A stretch of 64,000 bases of DNA from an uncultured Phascolarctobacterium sp. GTDB taxonomy: Bacteria; Bacillota; Negativicutes; Acidaminococcales; Acidaminococcaceae. The translations under genes and the position numbers were made by a program. Below the pieces are notes generated by a model. That model was not told the origin of the DNA and searched no databases. It was given only the letters and a program-made list of their open reading frames with translations. Positions 55,007 to 63,685 of the stretch are shown piece after piece; within the stretch, counting starts at the first letter, position 1; every line of letters begins with the position of its first letter. The stretch is from the NCBI GenBank assembly GCA_900544795.1, contig UQWM01000003.1:1-64000 (forward strand), read 5' to 3'.

Positions 55007-56428
55007 TCACAGCCGCCGCGGCGATGTGTGCAGATCGATCCTGATAAAGGGCAGGTGCTTTTTGAGTTCCTCGCGGCTTTGTTCAAGCACAAAGGTAGCG
55101 GCCTGGATATTGCCGGAAACAGGCGAAACGAAACGGGCAAAGCTGTTCATGGTAACCAGTCCGCCAGTAGCCGTAAAGACGCTCTGGTTCATATTGATAT
55201 ACCATTTTTCTCTGTCGTTGAGTACCCTGCCGTCGATCTCGGCTATCAAAATATAGTCCGCCCCCAAAGCCTGGGCTTTCTGGTAAAATTTTTCCATGGA
55301 AAAAACATCGTCATCATAAAGCTTTGTTTCCGTATCGACAATAATATATCTAGGCAACATCATCTGGTATTCGCTCATAATAAAGCGCTTGATATCCGGC
55401 ACATAATCACGCTTGTCCACTTCACGGCTGCTGCCTATCCACACAGCCACCAAAGGCTCATTGCCTTCCAGCTTCTTCATAGGTAATTTTTCGCGCACGC
55501 CGGCAGCTTCAGCTTTATCCAATGCCGTGTAATATTCGCGCATGCTGTAATCAAAATACATGCCCATATCATGCTGAAAATCACTCAATTTTCGGGAAAG
55601 GTTATATCTATGGAAATCGCCGAACTGTTTATAGCCGCCAAAAAATGTTTGCAGACTGCCCGGCACCGGGTCGGCATTATTGGCAATGCGGCGCAGCGAT
55701 ATTTTATCTCCGTAAGCTTCGGCAAAAGCCGCGTTACCGATAGCAGGAGCGCCAAAGGTAGTTACAGGCACGCGCCTTTTCTCGACGCCCATACTTACCA
55801 GACGCTCTGCCAGCAGCGTTGCTACAGCACCGCCCAGGCTGTGTCCGGTCAGAATGACACGGGAATCTTTATTTTCCAAAATTTCATTGAATAATACTTC
55901 ATCGATACCATCGCCGTCGACGTCAACCATTGTTTCCAGCACTGTATTTACATAATCGTTGAAGCCTTTATGCACCATCGGCACAGTTTTATCTTTCTCC
56001 GTCCGATTAGCATATTCGATGAATTCGGCCAAATTAGTACCTCCGTAAGGCACTTTGTCCGTATTCAGATTAACGATCCAGTCGCTTTTACTGGCGCTGC
56101 CGCGAAAAGCTACGATATAGACATCACCGCCGCGACGACTTTTATTTTTGGCTACGATGAAATTTGCTTCCAGCTTGCCCTTCTGTACATTATGCGGCAC
56201 TATCTTCCAGCCGTAATCGCGCAGATAACCGAATTCAGGAGCATCTTCCGGAGAATATGCTCCGATACAGGCGCCTGCTGCTACCGTCGTCCAATGGGCC
56301 TGTCTGTAAGCAGCGTCAATAGCGCTTTTTTCCTCGGGCGTATATTCCTGCGCCCAGCTTCTACCAGCCGGCATAAGTACAAATACAGCCAACAGAGTAT
56401 AGACTAAAAATCTTCTTAAAAAGTGCAT
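55007..56428 (-). CDS. Exported class 3 lipase-like protein
   Basis: About 473 residues. A signal peptide (LLAVFVLMPAGRSWA) is followed by a Lipase_3 alpha/beta-hydrolase domain: VAFRGSASKSDWIVNL, the nucleophile elbow ILTGHSLGGAVATLLAERL, TFGAPAIGN, and NNADPVPG carrying the catalytic Asp, with a later His in DFHRYN. The C-terminal 170 residues form an extra domain (VAVWIGSSREVDKRDYVPDI onwards) of unknown fold. Export to periplasm or surface is predicted. ATG 56428 follows GAGGAGG by 6 nt. Confidence 0.88.
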   Translation of the reverse strand: MHFLRRFLVYTLLAVFVLMPAGRSWAQEYTPEEKSAIDAAYRQAHWTTVAAGACIGAYSPEDAPEFGYLRDYGWKIVPHNVQKGKLEANFIVAKNKSRRGGDVYIVAFRGSASKSDWIVNLNTDKVPYGGTNLAEFIEYANRTEKDKTVPMVHKGFNDYVNTVLETMVDVDGDGIDEVLFNEILENKDSRVILTGHSLGGAVATLLAERLVSMGVEKRRVPVTTFGAPAIGNAAFAEAYGDKISLRRIANNADPVPGSLQTFFGGYKQFGDFHRYNLSRKLSDFQHDMGMYFDYSMREYYTALDKAEAAGVREKLPMKKLEGNEPLVAVWIGSSREVDKRDYVPDIKRFIMSEYQMMLPRYIIVDTETKLYDDDVFSMEKFYQKAQALGADYILIAEIDGRVLNDREKWYINMNQSVFTATGGLVTMNSFARFVSPVSGNIQAATFVLEQSREELKKHLPFIRIDLHTSPRRL

Positions 56429-56503
56429 GCCAGGCCTCCTCTCCTTCAATTTTACCGATACCATTTATAATAATTATAAATGAATCCGGTGAAAAATACA
56501 AAG

Positions 56504-56534
56504 AAAACGCATTTCTTTTAGAAGAAATGCGTTT
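56504..56534 (-). terminator. Terminator of the helicase gene
   Basis: AAACGCATTTCTT/AAGAAATGCGTTT stem and a U-run on the minus strand. Confidence 0.85.
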
Positions 56535-56547
56535 AACTATCTTGGCT

Positions 56548-58701
56548 TCAGGCTTTTTCCAGCTTAGCCTTAAAAGAGATCTTTCGGGGCGTATCTATAG
56601 TATCGAACTGCACAAGATGCGCCGCTTTGATCAGGTCGACATCCACCACCGTACCGCATCCGAAAATACTGTGGCTTACCCGCTGGCCCACCACAAAGGT
56701 TTTTTGGTTGTCAGCATCAGTAAGATAGCGTTCGCTCAGCGCCACATAATCACGGGTCTCGGCAATCAACCCTTCCTGCGGCTCCTGAGTATAAGCCAGC
56801 AGGTCCTGATCGATATCCAGCAGAAAGCGTGAAGGATAGCGCGGCGAGCCGTCAAAATTCCTGCCTTCCGCTTCAGAAAGATACAATACTTTTTCAGCAC
56901 GCGTCATGGCTACAAAGGCCAGCCTTCGTTCTTCCTCCATCCCCTGGATAGTGTCAGTCCTTTTTGAGGGAAAAACACCTTCATTCATGGCACACAGAAA
57001 AACATAGGGAAACTCCAGCCCCTTAGCCGAATGGACAGTCATCAGCTTCACTTTATCACGGTCGTCAGCAGCATCGCTGTTGGTAAACAGGGCGATATGC
57101 GACAAATAATGCTCTAATGTGCTTTCCTCACCACAAGAGGTTTCATATTCATACACCGACTGCTTGAGCTCGGCCAGATTGTCCAGCCGTTCCTGGCTGC
57201 CCGCGGTACGCAGCATTTTTTCGTAGCCGCTCTCATTTAAAAGCGCCGCTAAAACTTCCGATATCGGCCTGTCGGCATAATGGCCTGCAAACCCTTCTAT
57301 CAGGCTGATGAACTGAGCCGCTTTCGTGCCTTTAAAAATATCATCGTCGATATTTTTTTGCAGCGCCGTGTACAGGCTGCATTGCTGCCTTCCCGCATAT
57401 TCCTGCAGGAAACTCATTCGCCGCTCACCCAGATTACGCTTTGGTACATTAACGATCCGCATAAAAGCCAAATCATCTTTATACGCTATCATCCGCAGAT
57501 AGGATAAGGCATCCTTGATCTCCATCCTGCTGAAAAACTGTACGCCACTGTAAATATTATAAGGTATTTTTTCACGCAGAAAAACCTCTTCTACGGTCCT
57601 TGTGACGTAATGGGCACGATACAAGACCGTTATCGCCCGGTAAGCAATGCCGCTGTTATGTAGCTTCTGTATCTGCTGCGCTATCCACACCGCTTCGGCT
57701 TCAGATGTAGACGCATGGTGGCACAGCACCTGCTCACCAGCGGCCAGGGTCGGCACCAGTTCTTTTTTGATGCGGTGTTTGTTTTTAGCTATCAGCGAAT
57801 TGACCACGCCAATGATCTGCGGCGTCGAACGATAATTCTGCATCATCATAATTGTTTTGACAGCAGGAAAAACCTTGTCAAAATCCAGCAGGTATTTAAC
57901 ATTGGCCCCGCGCCAGGTATAGATAGTCTGATCGGGGTCACCGACGATAAACAAATTTTTATGGTAAGCACACAAAACGGACATCAGCTTGTATTGCAGC
58001 TCGTCGATATCCTGAAATTCGTCTATCATAATATATTCCAGCCGCTGCTGCCATTTTAGCCTGATCTCTTCATTCTGCTCAAAAATGTATAAAGAAAATT
58101 TTATCAGGTCGTTATAATCAAGGCCAAAGCATTTCTTTTCCTGATATAAATAACCATAAAAAATAATGTCGGACGGGTCGACTGCCTGCAGGTATTTTTG
58201 CCGCAGCGTATCTAAAGACATGGTAAGCATATCTAAATAATATTCCGGCTCTTTGAATATCTTCCGTATCTCGATCATGTCCCGTGCTTTGCTGAAGGTC
58301 ATATTCCTGAGGGTCAGGCCGCGCTCTTCGTAAATTATTTTCAGCATGGCATCAATGTCGCTGTTATCTAAAACTAAAAAACTTTTAGGATACTGCAAAG
58401 CATAGCTGTCTTCCTGCAGGATAGACACACAGAAACCATGAAAGGTAATGATATAGCCGGTATCATTATCGCCGGTCAGATTGTGGATGCGCTGGCGCAT
58501 TTCGTTAGCCGATTTATTGGTAAAGGTAACACAGAGTATATTGCCCGGCAGGATACCGATCTCATTCACCAAATAAGCAAAACGTCGTGATAATGCACGC
58601 GTTTTACCGGAACCAGCACCGGCTATAACTCTAATAAAGCCTTCGGTTGCCGTAACGGCTTCTCGCTGCGCCTCGTTAAGTCCCTGCAAAATATCTTCCA
58701 C
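56548..58701 (-). CDS. UvrD/PcrA-like superfamily 1 DNA helicase
   Basis: A 717-residue 3'-5' DNA helicase. SF1A motifs are in order: Q-motif LNEAQREAVTA, Walker A AGAGSGKTRAL, DEFQDIDELQ (Walker B), GDPDQTIYTWRGA, QNYRSTPQII, LMTVHSAKGLEFPYVF and VAMTRAEKVLYL. The C-terminal region ends with a CarD/PcrA-type GQRVSHSIFGCGTVVDVD segment. Roles are repair, replication restart or recombination control. Monocistronic. Confidence 0.95.
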   Translation of the reverse strand: MEDILQGLNEAQREAVTATEGFIRVIAGAGSGKTRALSRRFAYLVNEIGILPGNILCVTFTNKSANEMRQRIHNLTGDNDTGYIITFHGFCVSILQEDSYALQYPKSFLVLDNSDIDAMLKIIYEERGLTLRNMTFSKARDMIEIRKIFKEPEYYLDMLTMSLDTLRQKYLQAVDPSDIIFYGYLYQEKKCFGLDYNDLIKFSLYIFEQNEEIRLKWQQRLEYIMIDEFQDIDELQYKLMSVLCAYHKNLFIVGDPDQTIYTWRGANVKYLLDFDKVFPAVKTIMMMQNYRSTPQIIGVVNSLIAKNKHRIKKELVPTLAAGEQVLCHHASTSEAEAVWIAQQIQKLHNSGIAYRAITVLYRAHYVTRTVEEVFLREKIPYNIYSGVQFFSRMEIKDALSYLRMIAYKDDLAFMRIVNVPKRNLGERRMSFLQEYAGRQQCSLYTALQKNIDDDIFKGTKAAQFISLIEGFAGHYADRPISEVLAALLNESGYEKMLRTAGSQERLDNLAELKQSVYEYETSCGEESTLEHYLSHIALFTNSDAADDRDKVKLMTVHSAKGLEFPYVFLCAMNEGVFPSKRTDTIQGMEEERRLAFVAMTRAEKVLYLSEAEGRNFDGSPRYPSRFLLDIDQDLLAYTQEPQEGLIAETRDYVALSERYLTDADNQKTFVVGQRVSHSIFGCGTVVDVDLIKAAHLVQFDTIDTPRKISFKAKLEKA

Positions 58702-58820
58702 TGCTTGGCCCTCCTTCCACCGACATTTCTATTTATCCGAACTCCAGTTCTATTATATCAACAAGCTGACTTCTGCACAATATGTTTAACCAAATGTCAC
58801 AAACACAAATTTCTCATAAC

Positions 58821-58852
58821 AAAAACAGACTGTAAGTCTACAGTCTGTTTTG
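58821..58852 (-). terminator. Terminator of the exported detoxification-like operon
   Basis: AAAACAGACTGTA/TACAGTCTGTTTT with a U-run on the minus strand. Confidence 0.85.
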
Positions 58853-58901
58853 CTGAAAGTAATATTTTGTATGCCTTTTTACTAAAAGCAAACTGCTACA
58901 T

Positions 58902-59981
58902 TTATTTAGCCAGGCCTTTTTCTTTAAGCCACTGTTCTAGTAAATCTGCTATTTGCTTATTATTCAAATCAGCAAAAGGAAAATGGGTATTACCCTTGAT
59001 CCCTATTTCCGGCAAATGAACCACCGTCGCATCGCCGCCGTGGCGATTGACTGCCGCTGCCCACAACCGTGCCATCTCTAACCGTATCCGCCAATTATCT
59101 TTGTTCCATTCATTTGTTGGCTGGTCAGGGATATAGTCGCCGTAATAGATAACTATAGGGATCTGCGTCAACTTTTCAAAATCCTCCAAGGCTACTTCTG
59201 TAGCCGCCAGGCTGCCAAAAGGACTGGATGTAGCCAGTGGTGCAGGTACTTCACCTGTTGAGAAAATAAAACCACTGCCTGGTTCATAGGCCACAACGGC
59301 ACGTACCTTAGGACTTTTTATAGCCGTCAACCAGCCTGGGCCGCCACCCTGGGAACGGGTAACTAAAACACCGTCTCCCGCTTTGTCAAAAACAGCAGCT
59401 ACTGCATCGCTAACGACTATTTCATCAAAAGCCCCGGTGTTAGGCGTCATCTGGCGAAAAAATTGCTCCAACGCCTCCTGGTTTTGGGCAAACTGCACGC
59501 CTTCAAAAAAGTTGGGCCAGTTGCCAAGGCGGAAATTACTGAACCATAATTGATCTGCCGTTGCTGCAGAGAGCTGCTCTGGCACAGTCGCCTGCCCAGC
59601 CTTACCGCGCCGGGGCTGATCGATCAAATAGGTGCTGTAACCGCGGCTTAAAAATATATTTTGGAAGCCTGCCCTGCCATCCGGCGTGGTTTCCCATGTT
59701 TTGGCAGACTGACCGGCACCATGTAAAAACACCAGTGAATACTTTTTGGCGCGAACAGGTTTTTGATAAAAAACATAAGCATGATCACCATGCAGGGTTT
59801 GCCCAGCAACAACGGCAGGCTTGCTGTAATCAAAAGTACCGGCACTCTGCACAACCGTTCCCCCTGCTGCAAAACTGCCCTGCTGCGCCAGCTTTACCGG
59901 CTTTGCAAAAGCAAAGCCTATAGAGGTAAAACTCATTGCCACCAGCAGCAATGATAACTTTCTTAATACAGAAAAACGCAC
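58902..59981 (-). CDS. Exported alpha/beta hydrolase (esterase-like)
   Basis: A 359-residue exported hydrolase. Signal peptide residues 1-26 (ending GFAFA). The fold is seen in YSLVFLHGAGQSAKTWE (oxyanion loop), TYLIDQPRRGKAG, the nucleophile region VLVTRSQGGGPGWL and the late HFPFADLNN (His). Last of four exported enzymes downstream of the MerR-controlled promoter. Substrate unknown; homologues act on esters of hydrophobic compounds. Confidence 0.82.
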   Translation of the reverse strand: MRFSVLRKLSLLLVAMSFTSIGFAFAKPVKLAQQGSFAAGGTVVQSAGTFDYSKPAVVAGQTLHGDHAYVFYQKPVRAKKYSLVFLHGAGQSAKTWETTPDGRAGFQNIFLSRGYSTYLIDQPRRGKAGQATVPEQLSAATADQLWFSNFRLGNWPNFFEGVQFAQNQEALEQFFRQMTPNTGAFDEIVVSDAVAAVFDKAGDGVLVTRSQGGGPGWLTAIKSPKVRAVVAYEPGSGFIFSTGEVPAPLATSSPFGSLAATEVALEDFEKLTQIPIVIYYGDYIPDQPTNEWNKDNWRIRLEMARLWAAAVNRHGGDATVVHLPEIGIKGNTHFPFADLNNKQIADLLEQWLKEKGLAK

Positions 59982-60016
59982 GTCCTCACCTCTCTTTTCG
60001 GTTACGCATCAACATT

Positions 60017-61093
60017 TTATAAGCGGCTGCCATAAAAGTCAGCCAATTTATCAACAAACTGGTTTACGTATTCCGGTACAAAATAAGTTTGGATATGGGT
60101 AGCGCCTTCGACTAAAAACAATTCTTTATCCTTAGTCCCGATAGCTTTGGCAAAGGCTTCTTCCGACATATACAGCGAATCGGCCTGCTTGCCTGCCATC
60201 ATCAGCAGCGGCTGGTCGATAAGCTCGATCTGGTCAGTAGCGTCCCAGGTCATAAGTTCCATCAGACTGCTTGTTGTATAGGCAAAGGTCGAGTTGGGAT
60301 GCCTATGGGTCTTACCGTAATACATCATCCCTTCACGATAAAGGTCATTGGTAATTTGTTGAATACCCGCTTCGGTCAGGGCATCAAAATCGACCGTACC
60401 GGAATAAGTAATTTTACCGGTGGCAACCTCTTCTACCCTAGCGTCAGCAGCCTGATGCAGACGTTCCTGTACCGTATCCAGCATGCTGTTCATATAACCG
60501 TTTCTTCTTACCTCACCAGTATTGAACATACTTAAAGTCGCAACAGCTTTAAAGCGTTTATCAGATTTTGCCGCATTTAAGGTATAGCCACCGCCGCCGC
60601 AAATTCCAAGTATACCTAAACTCTCCTGGTCGACACCGGGATATTTAGTAATGAAATCAGCCATGCCATGCAGGTCTTCCGTACGAAAGTAAGGCACGTC
60701 CACATTGCGGGGAGTTCCTTCACTTGCGCCCTGATAAGCGGCGTCAGCGGTAATGGTGATATAGCCAAGTTCGGCCAGGCGCTGGGCATAAAGGCCGGCT
60801 ACCTGCTCTTTAACGCCGCCGTTAGGATGCGCCACCACTATTGCGGCATACTTTTTGTCGACGCTATAGTTTGCCGGTGTGTAAACGTTGGCAGCTATCT
60901 TCAAGCCATGCAGCTTATAATTGACAGGGCGGATATTTACCTTACCGCTGACATTTCTTGTAATAGCATTTTGATAAACCAGTCCATAACGATTCTCCGA
61001 GGCGGCTTCGGCCTCTGCCATCCCGACCGGTGCAAAGCCACAGGCCATCAATACTACGGCGGCGGCTAAAGCCGTCATTTTAAATCTTTTCAT
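60017..61093 (-). CDS. Exported alpha/beta hydrolase (dienelactone-hydrolase/YcjY-like)
   Basis: About 358 residues. The signal peptide is MKRFKMTALAAAVVLMACGF to about residue 28. Motifs are AAIVVAHPNGGVKEQVAGLY, GYITITADAAYQGASEGTPR, the nucleophile LGILGICGGGGYTLNAA (Cys or Ser-like elbow G-I-C-G-G; Cys as in dienelactone hydrolases) and the late EGATHIQTYF (His). ATG 61093 has GGAG 8 nt upstream. Third gene of the exported module. Confidence 0.85.
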   Translation of the reverse strand: MKRFKMTALAAAVVLMACGFAPVGMAEAEAASENRYGLVYQNAITRNVSGKVNIRPVNYKLHGLKIAANVYTPANYSVDKKYAAIVVAHPNGGVKEQVAGLYAQRLAELGYITITADAAYQGASEGTPRNVDVPYFRTEDLHGMADFITKYPGVDQESLGILGICGGGGYTLNAAKSDKRFKAVATLSMFNTGEVRRNGYMNSMLDTVQERLHQAADARVEEVATGKITYSGTVDFDALTEAGIQQITNDLYREGMMYYGKTHRHPNSTFAYTTSSLMELMTWDATDQIELIDQPLLMMAGKQADSLYMSEEAFAKAIGTKDKELFLVEGATHIQTYFVPEYVNQFVDKLADFYGSRL

Positions 61094-61120
61094 TTTTCTG
61101 CTCCTCACTTTTCTTTACTT

Positions 61121-61828
61121 CTATTTTTGCAGAACTTCCTGTAGAACCTTCTGTGCATTAGTGCCTGTCACACTGCCTACTTCATTGTGTAGCACCTGCA
61201 CTGCCGCACGCAGTTGCTTGGGGGTTAGCCCCACGTTCATGCTGACGCGCATATGGGAAGCCAGCTGGGCATTGACGTTGCCGATACCGGCCAACGCACC
61301 AACGGTCGCCAGTTCTCTTTCCTGATAGTTCAAGATATCACGTTCAAAAATATCGCCAAAAAGATGTTCTTTTAAAAATGTGTCGATGATCGGTGCAAAA
61401 TCGTAAGTCCTCCCGGCAACGGGGCGACCAACAAGTTCTGTTTGAATTTTAGTACCGATAGCTCGGCGGTCACGCCCGGGGTCTACAGGCGTAGCCTCTT
61501 TACCTACTTCGTCGCTGATGTCTGCAGCTTGGCGTTCATCGACAACAGTGATCAGGGTATTTAACCCATTTAAACTTCTGGGAAAACCGGCATAAGCATA
61601 CATCTGCACTAAAACTTCTTTCAGTTCATTAATACTCATACCTCTGTCCAAAGCCGTATTCAGCGCCGTTTTTAACTGCACAAGGTCGCCTTGCGCAGTG
61701 AGCGCCGCCACGGTAACGATACTGGCCTGTCTGTCGTTCAATGTTTTTTTAGGGGCAGCTTCTGCCCCAAGAGTAATGCCCACAGCACTGATTGCCAAAG
61801 TAAGAATCAATAAATATTTTTTTAACAT
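61121..61828 (-). CDS. Exported carboxymuconolactone decarboxylase-family protein
   Basis: A 235-residue protein with signal peptide residues 1-24 (LGAEA before APKK) and two AhpD-like (CMD) helical repeats: LVQLKTALNTALDRGMSINE with LVQMYAYAGFPRSLNGL, and ERELATVGALAGIGNVNAQL with LTPKQLRAAVQVLHNEVG. The catalytic CxxC of AhpD is absent, so it is not a peroxidase of that type. Export is unusual for the family. Second gene of the module. Confidence 0.88.
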   Translation of the reverse strand: MLKKYLLILTLAISAVGITLGAEAAPKKTLNDRQASIVTVAALTAQGDLVQLKTALNTALDRGMSINELKEVLVQMYAYAGFPRSLNGLNTLITVVDERQAADISDEVGKEATPVDPGRDRRAIGTKIQTELVGRPVAGRTYDFAPIIDTFLKEHLFGDIFERDILNYQERELATVGALAGIGNVNAQLASHMRVSMNVGLTPKQLRAAVQVLHNEVGSVTGTNAQKVLQEVLQK

Positions 61829-61845
61829 TTTCTCACCACCTCTTT

Positions 61846-62334
61846 TTATCGGGGGTACTGATCAGCATCGACTGCTTCCATCCAGGTAACACCTGCGCTA
61901 CTGGCTTCAGAAACAGCAATATGGGTCATTGAGGTATCAGGCCCGGCACCATGCCAATGCTTGACACCCGGCGGGCACCACACTACGTCGCCCGGCTGCA
62001 AAACAGTCACCGGCTTGCCCCATTCCTGCGTGTAGCCGTAACCGGCAGTCACGATCAGCGACTGACCCGTCGCATGGCTGTGCCAATGCGTTCTCGCACC
62101 TGGCTCAAAACTTACCGACGCCGCATACACTTTAGATGTACCATGGGGCCGGAACAGGTTTTCTACCCAGGCCCTGCCTGTGAAGTTGGCAGCATTCGCC
62201 TGCACCGTCGCGTAAGTGCCATTTTTCGTTATGGTCTGCCCCTGCTCAGCCGCCTGTACCATCAGTCCCAGCGGCATAATCGCAGCAGTGATAACTGCAG
62301 CTGCCAAAAACATTTTCTTTGTACCTGTTAACAT
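61846..62334 (-). CDS. Exported cupin-domain protein
   Basis: A 162-residue protein with signal peptide residues 1-28 (GLMVQA before AEQG) and one cupin barrel. Metal-binding motif 1 is RTHWHSHATGQSLIVTAGYG and motif 2 is PGDVVWCPPGVKHWHGAG. Homologues are quercetinase-like or sit with CMD proteins and alcohol dehydrogenases. First gene downstream of the MerR-type promoter; 18 bases separate it from the CMD gene. Confidence 0.9.
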   Translation of the reverse strand: MLTGTKKMFLAAAVITAAIMPLGLMVQAAEQGQTITKNGTYATVQANAANFTGRAWVENLFRPHGTSKVYAASVSFEPGARTHWHSHATGQSLIVTAGYGYTQEWGKPVTVLQPGDVVWCPPGVKHWHGAGPDTSMTHIAVSEASSAGVTWMEAVDADQYPR

Positions 62335-62388
62335 TGCCTCACCTCTTTAAATAATTTATTTACTTTGCCAAATTCCTTTGTTAAAATA

Positions 62389-62419
62389 AGCATAAGACCT
62401 CGTGTTAGCTCGAGGTCAA
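62389..62419 (-). promoter_or_regulatory. MerR-type promoter with 19-bp spacer
   Basis: TTGACC (62419-62414) and TATGCT (62394-62389) are 19 nt apart, the elongated spacing used by MerR activators. The spacer contains a palindrome with GACCTCG and CGAGGTC arms (62396-62417). It drives the exported four-enzyme operon. Confidence 0.85.
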
Positions 62420-62485
62420 GCATCAGCTTTGTAACTTTTTTGAAAACTTTTATATTTATGTCCAGGTGAATAAAGGAGGCCCAAC

Positions 62486-62920
62486 ATGAACAATACTTAT
62501 ACCATTGGCGAGCTTGCTAAAAAAATGAACGTTTCTATCCATACTCTGCGATATTATGATAACGAAGGGCTGCTGCCTTTTGTCCAGCGCAAGGATAATG
62601 GCCAGCGTCTCTTTACCCAACGCGATTTGATTTTCCTTAACACTATCGAGTGTTTAAAATCTACAGGTATGCCACTCAAAGAAATCAAGCAGTATATCGA
62701 CTGGTGTATTGAAGGCATGCCGACCGTTCCCCAGCGTTACGAGCTGTTTTTAGAACGTAAAGCCATCGTAGAAGAACAGATAGCGCAAATGCAGAAAATA
62801 CTGGCTACCATAAACTATAAATGCGACTTTTATAAAAACGCCATCGAAACAGGCAATGTAGAGGTGTGCGAATCGGAACGTAAAATATTGGCAGAAAAAA
62901 TTTTAGATGGCACTTTGTAA
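62486..62920 (+). CDS. MerR-family transcriptional regulator
   Basis: A 144-residue activator. The winged helix-turn-helix is at the N-terminus (YTIGELAKKMNVSIHTLRYY, DNEGLLPFVQR), followed by LKSTGMPLKEIKQYIDWC and a long dimerisation helix (residues 80-110). The C-terminal part has one Cys near residue 109 and one near 130, not the metal site of classical MerR; it is closest to AdhR-like aldehyde/electrophile sensors. ATG 62486 follows AAAGGAGG. Divergent from the operon it probably controls. Confidence 0.9.
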   Translation: MNNTYTIGELAKKMNVSIHTLRYYDNEGLLPFVQRKDNGQRLFTQRDLIFLNTIECLKSTGMPLKEIKQYIDWCIEGMPTVPQRYELFLERKAIVEEQIAQMQKILATINYKCDFYKNAIETGNVEVCESERKILAEKILDGTL

Positions 62921-62936
62921 AAGCAGTTCATCAAAA

Positions 62937-62983
62937 ACAAAAAATACCGCCACTGGTATAAAACCAGGTGCGGTATTTTTTTA
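62937..62983 (+). terminator. Terminator of the merR gene
   Basis: AAAATACCGC and GCGGTATTTT flank an inner CACTGGT/ACCAGGTG stem; T-run on the plus strand. Confidence 0.85.
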
Positions 62984-63016
62984 TGGCACTGCACAGCTGC
63001 TGGCTGCACAGAAATT

Positions 63017-63053
63017 GAAAAAGGCGCTACCATCAGGTAGCGCCTTGCTTTTT
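63017..63053 (-). terminator. Terminator of the cold-shock gene
   Basis: AAGGCGCTACC/GGTAGCGCCTT stem followed by UUUUU on the minus strand. Confidence 0.85.
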
Positions 63054-63100
63054 TGTTCACGAATCAATATATAATTAAAAAACTTTAATTGCTATATTTA

Positions 63101-63298
63101 TTATACACGAACAACATTAGCCGCTTGTTCACCACGGTTACCTTGAACAACTTCGAATTCTACTTCTTGGCCTTCTTCAAGAGTTTTGAAACCGTCAGTT
63201 TGAATAGCGGAGAAATGAACGAATACGTCGCCACCATCTTCGCGTTCGATGAAACCATAACCTTTTTCTGCGTTAAACCATTTTACTTTGCCAGTCAT
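63101..63298 (-). CDS. Cold-shock protein (Csp family)
   Basis: A 65-residue RNA/ssDNA-binding OB-fold protein with RNP1 (KGYGFIER) and RNP2 (VFVHFSAI) motifs after GKVKWFNAE. It melts RNA secondary structure. ATG 63298 follows AGGAGG. Monocistronic. Confidence 0.97.
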   Translation of the reverse strand: MTGKVKWFNAEKGYGFIEREDGGDVFVHFSAIQTDGFKTLEEGQEVEFEVVQGNRGEQAANVVRV

Positions 63299-63429
63299 TT
63301 TCTGGGCCTCCTAAAAATTACTTTAATGAGGAGCTAGAACATCTCGCTCACCAGCCCATTATAGCCTATTATTTACAATAAAGCAACTCTCTTTGGCAAC
63401 TTTTTGTAATTTTTTTAATATTTTTGCAG

Positions 63430-63684
63430 TTATTTATTTAACTTTTGCTCAATCAAGGCTAGTTTAACACTTCTGGTCATCTTTTTGATTTCACATTCGC
63501 GCTGCAAAGCGTCTTCCTTCGTCGTCAGTTGTTCGCTGTACACCAGCTTTACAGGCCCGCGGCCTCGGGTGTACTTAGCACCTTTACCGCTGTTATGGGC
63601 AGCCAACCGTTTTTCCAAATCATTAGTCCAACCCGTGTACAGCGAATCATCCTTACAGCGGAGGATGTAGACATAGGCCGACAA
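63430..63684 (-). CDS. GIY-YIG-domain protein (YhbQ/UPF0213-like)
   Basis: An 84-residue single-domain GIY-YIG nuclease-like protein: AYVYILRCKDDSLYTGWTND (the GIY..YIG pattern appears as VYI..YTG), the catalytic-type Arg in DLEKRLAAHNSGKGAKYT, and the Glu/Arg region LQRECEIKKMTRS. Such proteins may act in DNA repair. It follows the cyclophilin gene by 1-2 bases and is probably co-transcribed. Confidence 0.92.
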   Translation of the reverse strand: MSAYVYILRCKDDSLYTGWTNDLEKRLAAHNSGKGAKYTRGRGPVKLVYSEQLTTKEDALQRECEIKKMTRSVKLALIEQKLNK

Positions 63685-63685
63685 G

